A stretch of DNA of 59,234 nt, taken from assembly GCF_024199005.1 (NCBI RefSeq), contig NZ_JANATA010000020.1:1-59234 (forward strand), read 5' to 3'. Below, piece by piece: positions 56,153 through 59,234 of this stretch (its first letter is position 1; each line of letters starts with the position of its first letter). This stretch comes from Opacimonas viscosa (lineage in GTDB: Bacteria > Pseudomonadota > Gammaproteobacteria > Enterobacterales > Alteromonadaceae). Made by a program: the position numbers and the translations under genes. The notes below the pieces were generated by a model. It ran no database searches and was not told the DNA's origin. It saw only the letters and a list, made by a program, of their open reading frames with translations.

Positions 56153-58504
56153 GTGGTGGGAAGAAAGAATCTTTTTTCTAAAACAGATGTTAAAGAAGCA
56201 TTTCAAGAAAAGAAAGAAGCCATCGTATATAACGGTATCGTTTCAAATCTATCAGATGATGGATTACCAATCTTGGTGCTACCTGAAGAAAACTTTGAAC
56301 TGCCGATAACAGGTTATCAAAATCAAAACACTATTTTGATTCTTGATCATAAAGAGAAGATCAATATTAACGCTATTCCTGTAAAGCTAAGAAAGGGGAA
56401 GAAATCGCTAAACTGGTTTCATGAACATTATCATTTCTCTTCTAAGGACGCTGCTGTTTTACTTCGTGTGCTGTTGAAGGACTATCGAGAAGGTAACTTT
56501 AATAATTATAATAAGTTTTATGCATACGAATGGTTGTCTGTTTATCTCACTCAAAACAATGTCACACTGATCGAATTTTCACTCAATGATTATGACAGTA
56601 TTCTTCAAGCTAAATTAGACAGTAAACTTTCTAGAGAGAGAATTGTTGCGATATCGAAACAGCTTAAAAATGCGATTAAGTTAATTCCACTAATATCGGA
56701 CAGCGTAAAAGCTTCGATTCATTCATATATTATTACCAATGCTTTAGATAAACCTAAGGAAAGCCTTTCAGCGGAAGATCGCATAAAGAAAAGTAAATTG
56801 ACTCATGACTATAGCGATTATGTGATGTTTCAGATTTATGCATATGTTAATGCATGTCTGTCAGAAATAAAGGAAGTTACAAATAGAGCAGATGAGCTAC
56901 TGTATGGATTTGATGAACCTGACTTATTTACCCGTGAGGGATTAAAAAGGTATCGTGAATTAATAATCAATAATACTGCTGAGTCTCATGAGATAGCTTT
57001 TGAGATGGAGTTATTAGCTTATGTCAGGATTGAAAGTGCGCATAGCTTACTGATTAACGAACATCGACACAACTATGATATATCGAGCTTATCTAAAGAT
57101 ATATTGGCCTTCGAATATGAAAAAGCCTACAACAGTTTGCCATTAGATTTGAAAGAAAACCCTGATGTATCTTATTTATTAAACAACGTACTTCCAATTG
57201 CGATAGCTAATAATAAAGGGGCTAGAGATGGAATTAAATATTTTGGAGAAAAAAAAGCTTTTATAAAAATACACCAACTTTTGAATCGGCCTTTTCGAAA
57301 TTGGTCTGAAGTTAAAAACTGGCATGAATCACTTGATGATTATAAAAACAGAATAGCAAATAAGTATTGTTGCAATTGGATATTTTATGGGAAACCAGAC
57401 GATAAAAGTTACATTTTTAGCGGCAGACACAAAGGTATACATAATCTCTTATTAGGATTTACTACTCACTTCGACTACTTAATTATGCTTCTTCTGCTCT
57501 GTGAGTCAGGAAGAAACCGCGAAGTCGCATTAAATATTCCAGCATATGTAAACAACATATCAGTTTTAAAAATGTATGCACCGTTTGCTACTGAACCGTC
57601 TTGTTTGCTAACAGGCAAAAAAGTAAGAGGACATGTGAACCAAGGTGGAGCACAAGAGGAAAGTATTGAAATCCCAACTAATTCTGTTCTGTATGAATAT
57701 TTAGAGCTATTTGAAAAAGCAAAAGCAAAATCGAACCCCAATAGGGAACTCTTTATAGGAAATGCTGATGAATTTCGGTCATCATGCATTGCATACGGAG
57801 AAAATTTTCGGATCAACTGTTACTTAAAAGATGAGAATGGCACATTACTAAATGAATTTGAGACAAGTAGGTTTAGAAAGGTATGGTCAGGTGAAATTCT
57901 TATTGAATATCTCGAAGGCATCAATACTAAAGATGATTTGATTAAAGCAATAGGAGAAGATCTAAGAAACACTATTCCTCTTACCTATTTACTTCAATCA
58001 AGTAAAACAGAAGGTATGCTTACCAGTGCCATAGTTGGTCTTCAACTAAAGTTCATCGAAAACTACCAGAAAATTGCAGCTCAACTTAAAACAAATGGCG
58101 AAACACCCAGCGGAGAAAGAGAGCAACGCTATTTATGTGATTGTTCGGACCCATACAATCCTGATCATAACGAAAGCTATAATACAGAATACTGCAATCA
58201 GTTTGATATGTGTTTAGGTTGTTCTAGAGCTGTTGTCTATGAAGAACACATTCCAAGAATAATTTATAGGTGCTTTCAATACGAGCAACTGTTGAAAAAC
58301 AGCCCAGAACTATACAGCTCCCATTATGAAGTAAAACATAACCTTGCAAGGGAAGTCATCGAGCGATTTAAAAGCAAATCTAATAATGGGCAAGAAAAGC
58401 ATAGCTTAGCTTTCAATCAAGCTGTACGGGCATGGGAAGACCCAGAAACACACCTTCTGCCACCAATTGTCCATCCAAAAATTAACATCGTAGAGATTAA
58501 ATAA
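56153..58504 (+). CDS. Large tyrosine-recombinase-like integrase with C-terminal cysteine cluster
   Basis: Protein of 783 residues starting at GTG (next ATG is far inside; ribosome site weak). N-terminal 400 residues are helical with no family I recognise. A tyrosine-recombinase-like core follows: box I as LLLLCESGRNREVAL with Arg454 and Glu457 of the R-x-x-E pattern, box II as TSRFRKVW with Arg575 (the usual His three before it is Ser572), and LRNTIPLTYL with a Tyr612 that could be the nucleophile (the usual His/Trp reads Asn). The C-terminus has C662-x-C664 and C681-x5-C687-x2-C690, a likely zinc site (CNQFDMCLGCSRAVV). This layout occurs in multi-recombinase integration modules. Arg codons AGA/AGG are common, unlike in the core genes. 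Stop and next start overlap as TAATG. Confidence 0.75.
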   Translation: MVGRKNLFSKTDVKEAFQEKKEAIVYNGIVSNLSDDGLPILVLPEENFELPITGYQNQNTILILDHKEKININAIPVKLRKGKKSLNWFHEHYHFSSKDAAVLLRVLLKDYREGNFNNYNKFYAYEWLSVYLTQNNVTLIEFSLNDYDSILQAKLDSKLSRERIVAISKQLKNAIKLIPLISDSVKASIHSYIITNALDKPKESLSAEDRIKKSKLTHDYSDYVMFQIYAYVNACLSEIKEVTNRADELLYGFDEPDLFTREGLKRYRELIINNTAESHEIAFEMELLAYVRIESAHSLLINEHRHNYDISSLSKDILAFEYEKAYNSLPLDLKENPDVSYLLNNVLPIAIANNKGARDGIKYFGEKKAFIKIHQLLNRPFRNWSEVKNWHESLDDYKNRIANKYCCNWIFYGKPDDKSYIFSGRHKGIHNLLLGFTTHFDYLIMLLLLCESGRNREVALNIPAYVNNISVLKMYAPFATEPSCLLTGKKVRGHVNQGGAQEESIEIPTNSVLYEYLELFEKAKAKSNPNRELFIGNADEFRSSCIAYGENFRINCYLKDENGTLLNEFETSRFRKVWSGEILIEYLEGINTKDDLIKAIGEDLRNTIPLTYLLQSSKTEGMLTSAIVGLQLKFIENYQKIAAQLKTNGETPSGEREQRYLCDCSDPYNPDHNESYNTEYCNQFDMCLGCSRAVVYEEHIPRIIYRCFQYEQLLKNSPELYSSHYEVKHNLAREVIERFKSKSNNGQEKHSLAFNQAVRAWEDPETHLLPPIVHPKINIVEIK

Positions 58505-59217
58505 TGCAAAATTTAGCAGAAGATATTTACTCAAGATCATCATTTTATACTTCCATAGACAATGAAGAGAAAGCGTTAATTGGTATTAATCAATGGAAAG
58601 CGATCAAATCAATTGAAGAAAAATATGAGCAGTACCCCATGACTAGGTTTGGTGGTGTTAATTTTTCAGATGATATATGGGGTACTGATAGAGTCGGAAG
58701 CTATATCAACTGGGGGAAAATGATGCTTCCAGACAATAGCAATTATCCACTCATTTTATTTTTTAAGATCCTAATATATCAGAGGGTTCAAGTTTTAAAA
58801 TATAGCTCTAGTGATGCTGCTAAAGGTCTAGGCGCTGTAGTTAGGGCTTGGAGCGCACTTCTCGGCAGAGAGCATATATTGTGTGGCAAGCTTAATCAGC
58901 CTCTTGTACCTTCTGAAGTTATCAGTTCCGAAAAGCTACACTCCCTATGTGTCGAGATGATATCTATTGAAAAAAATGTTTCTCAAGAATATTTTAGAAT
59001 TTGGAGTTGGATTGCTTCAACTAGTAAGAAAATATTCAAAGAATTACCTTTTGCACTGTTTAATATCAAAGTTCCTTGGTCAAAGATAAAGTCCACGACT
59101 GGCGAAATATCACCTCTTCAAAAATATATTAATGAGTTAATTGGCAGTGAAGCTACCAGAATTTCAATTCGTTCATATGCCCTCTCTGTCAGACTACCTG
59201 TCGCGTTTAAAATTTAA
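58504..59217 (+). CDS. Second gene of the recombinase operon, unknown family
   Basis: Protein of 237 residues whose ATG overlaps the stop of the recombinase gene by one base (TAATG), so it is translationally coupled. No signal peptide or membrane segment. It has a Trp/Tyr/Ile-rich alpha-helical composition (FFKILIYQRVQVLKYSS, RAWSALLGREHILCGKL, FRIWSWIASTSKK). The catalytic R...R...Y set is not evident. In related modules the second gene is usually a longer recombinase, so this could be only its N-terminal DNA-binding part, cut by a stop at 59215-59217, or a genuine small partner. Sequence ends 17 nt after the stop. Confidence 0.65.
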   Translation: MQNLAEDIYSRSSFYTSIDNEEKALIGINQWKAIKSIEEKYEQYPMTRFGGVNFSDDIWGTDRVGSYINWGKMMLPDNSNYPLILFFKILIYQRVQVLKYSSSDAAKGLGAVVRAWSALLGREHILCGKLNQPLVPSEVISSEKLHSLCVEMISIEKNVSQEYFRIWSWIASTSKKIFKELPFALFNIKVPWSKIKSTTGEISPLQKYINELIGSEATRISIRSYALSVRLPVAFKI

Positions 59218-59234
59218 CCACTATAGTTAATTTG

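Larger units (their letters stand above)
56059..59234. mobile_element. Left part of an integrated element inside ahpC
   Basis: Begins at the break in ahpC (about 56057-56062) and runs to the window end. Content: direct repeats, a strong promoter and two coupled genes, the first tyrosine-recombinase-like. Base and codon use differ from the core genes (more A+T, frequent AGA/AGG Arg codons). The right border is not visible. Integration into a conserved gene by a multi-recombinase module recalls three-recombinase systems such as the gamma-mobile-trio elements or Tn554-type TnpABC, but identity to either was not verified. Confidence 0.8.

Noticed and set aside
57475-57816. 113-residue minus-strand open frame inside the recombinase gene
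   Set aside because: Shadow frame with no ribosome site or motif.
59222-59233. Right end of the element as an inverted copy of the 12-bp repeat
   Set aside because: Only 8 of 12 positions match in AT-rich DNA at the window edge; too weak to call.
1-59234. CRISPR arrays, rRNA genes, IS transposases, toxin-antitoxin pairs or replication origins
   Set aside because: No regularly spaced repeats, rRNA sequence, DDE transposase or toxin-antitoxin signature was seen in the window.

Overview
The window looks like chromosomal DNA of a marine gammaproteobacterium of the Alteromonadales (Alteromonas/Glaciecola/Paraglaciecola-like). The basis is gene content and order: conserved gammaproteobacterial blocks (typA // glnA-ntrB-ntrC; pepA-holC-valS // lptF-lptG), a GntR-type prp operon using acnD/prpF instead of prpD, many TonB/M16/DUF885-type envelope and peptidase genes, and moderate-to-low G+C. 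This placement is inference; no rRNA gene is present.

Layout. 1-4.9 kb: DUF3291 and DJ-1/PfpI proteins, DUF2726 protein, then mtnN-cbiB-btuF (nucleosidase and B12 salvage) and a DUF2721 protein. 5-9.9 kb: tyrS divergent from an M23 endopeptidase-anmK pair (peptidoglycan remodelling and recycling) and a 2-hydroxyacid dehydrogenase. 9.9-18.2 kb: a secreted unknown, erpA, a coiled-coil membrane protein, a ClC channel, hemJ, a UPF0149-like protein, ppiC, a divergent Nramp transporter, a MalY/PatB-type lyase and a small acidic protein. 18.3-25.5 kb: the nitrogen-control locus, typA on the minus strand and glnA, a DUF4124-like gene, ntrB and ntrC on the plus strand. I can read a sigma-54 promoter with upstream NtrC sites before glnA, and a perfect NtrC-type dyad just before ntrB. 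25.5-30 kb: DUF885 lipoprotein, HPt/HD-GYP protein, plsC-rraB. 30-37.8 kb: valS, holC and pepA (minus) and lptF-lptG (plus), RDD protein. 38 kb: tRNA-Leu(CAA) with a clear promoter, then a large TonB-dependent receptor. 41-48.7 kb: methylcitrate-cycle operon gntR-prpB-prpC-acnD-prpF (transcribed in that order on the minus strand) with two identical operator palindromes around its promoter, followed upstream by an enoyl-CoA hydratase-like gene. 48.7-55.5 kb: M16 peptidase lipoprotein, xthA, family II pyrophosphatase, ahpF.

The accessory part is the last 3.2 kb. ahpC is cut exactly at the codon for its peroxidatic cysteine (VCPTEL motif), and foreign DNA starts there: AT-rich, rich in AGA/AGG arginine codons, and carrying a translationally coupled pair of genes. 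The first encodes a 783-residue degenerate tyrosine-recombinase-like protein with a C-terminal cysteine cluster; the second encodes a 237-residue protein of unknown family. A strong promoter for the pair lies between two 12-bp direct repeats next to the junction. The right end of this element, and the 5' part of ahpC, lie outside the window or are not visible. This insertion is the best candidate for an undescribed system here; the rest is mostly ordinary core genome with well-preserved regulatory sites.
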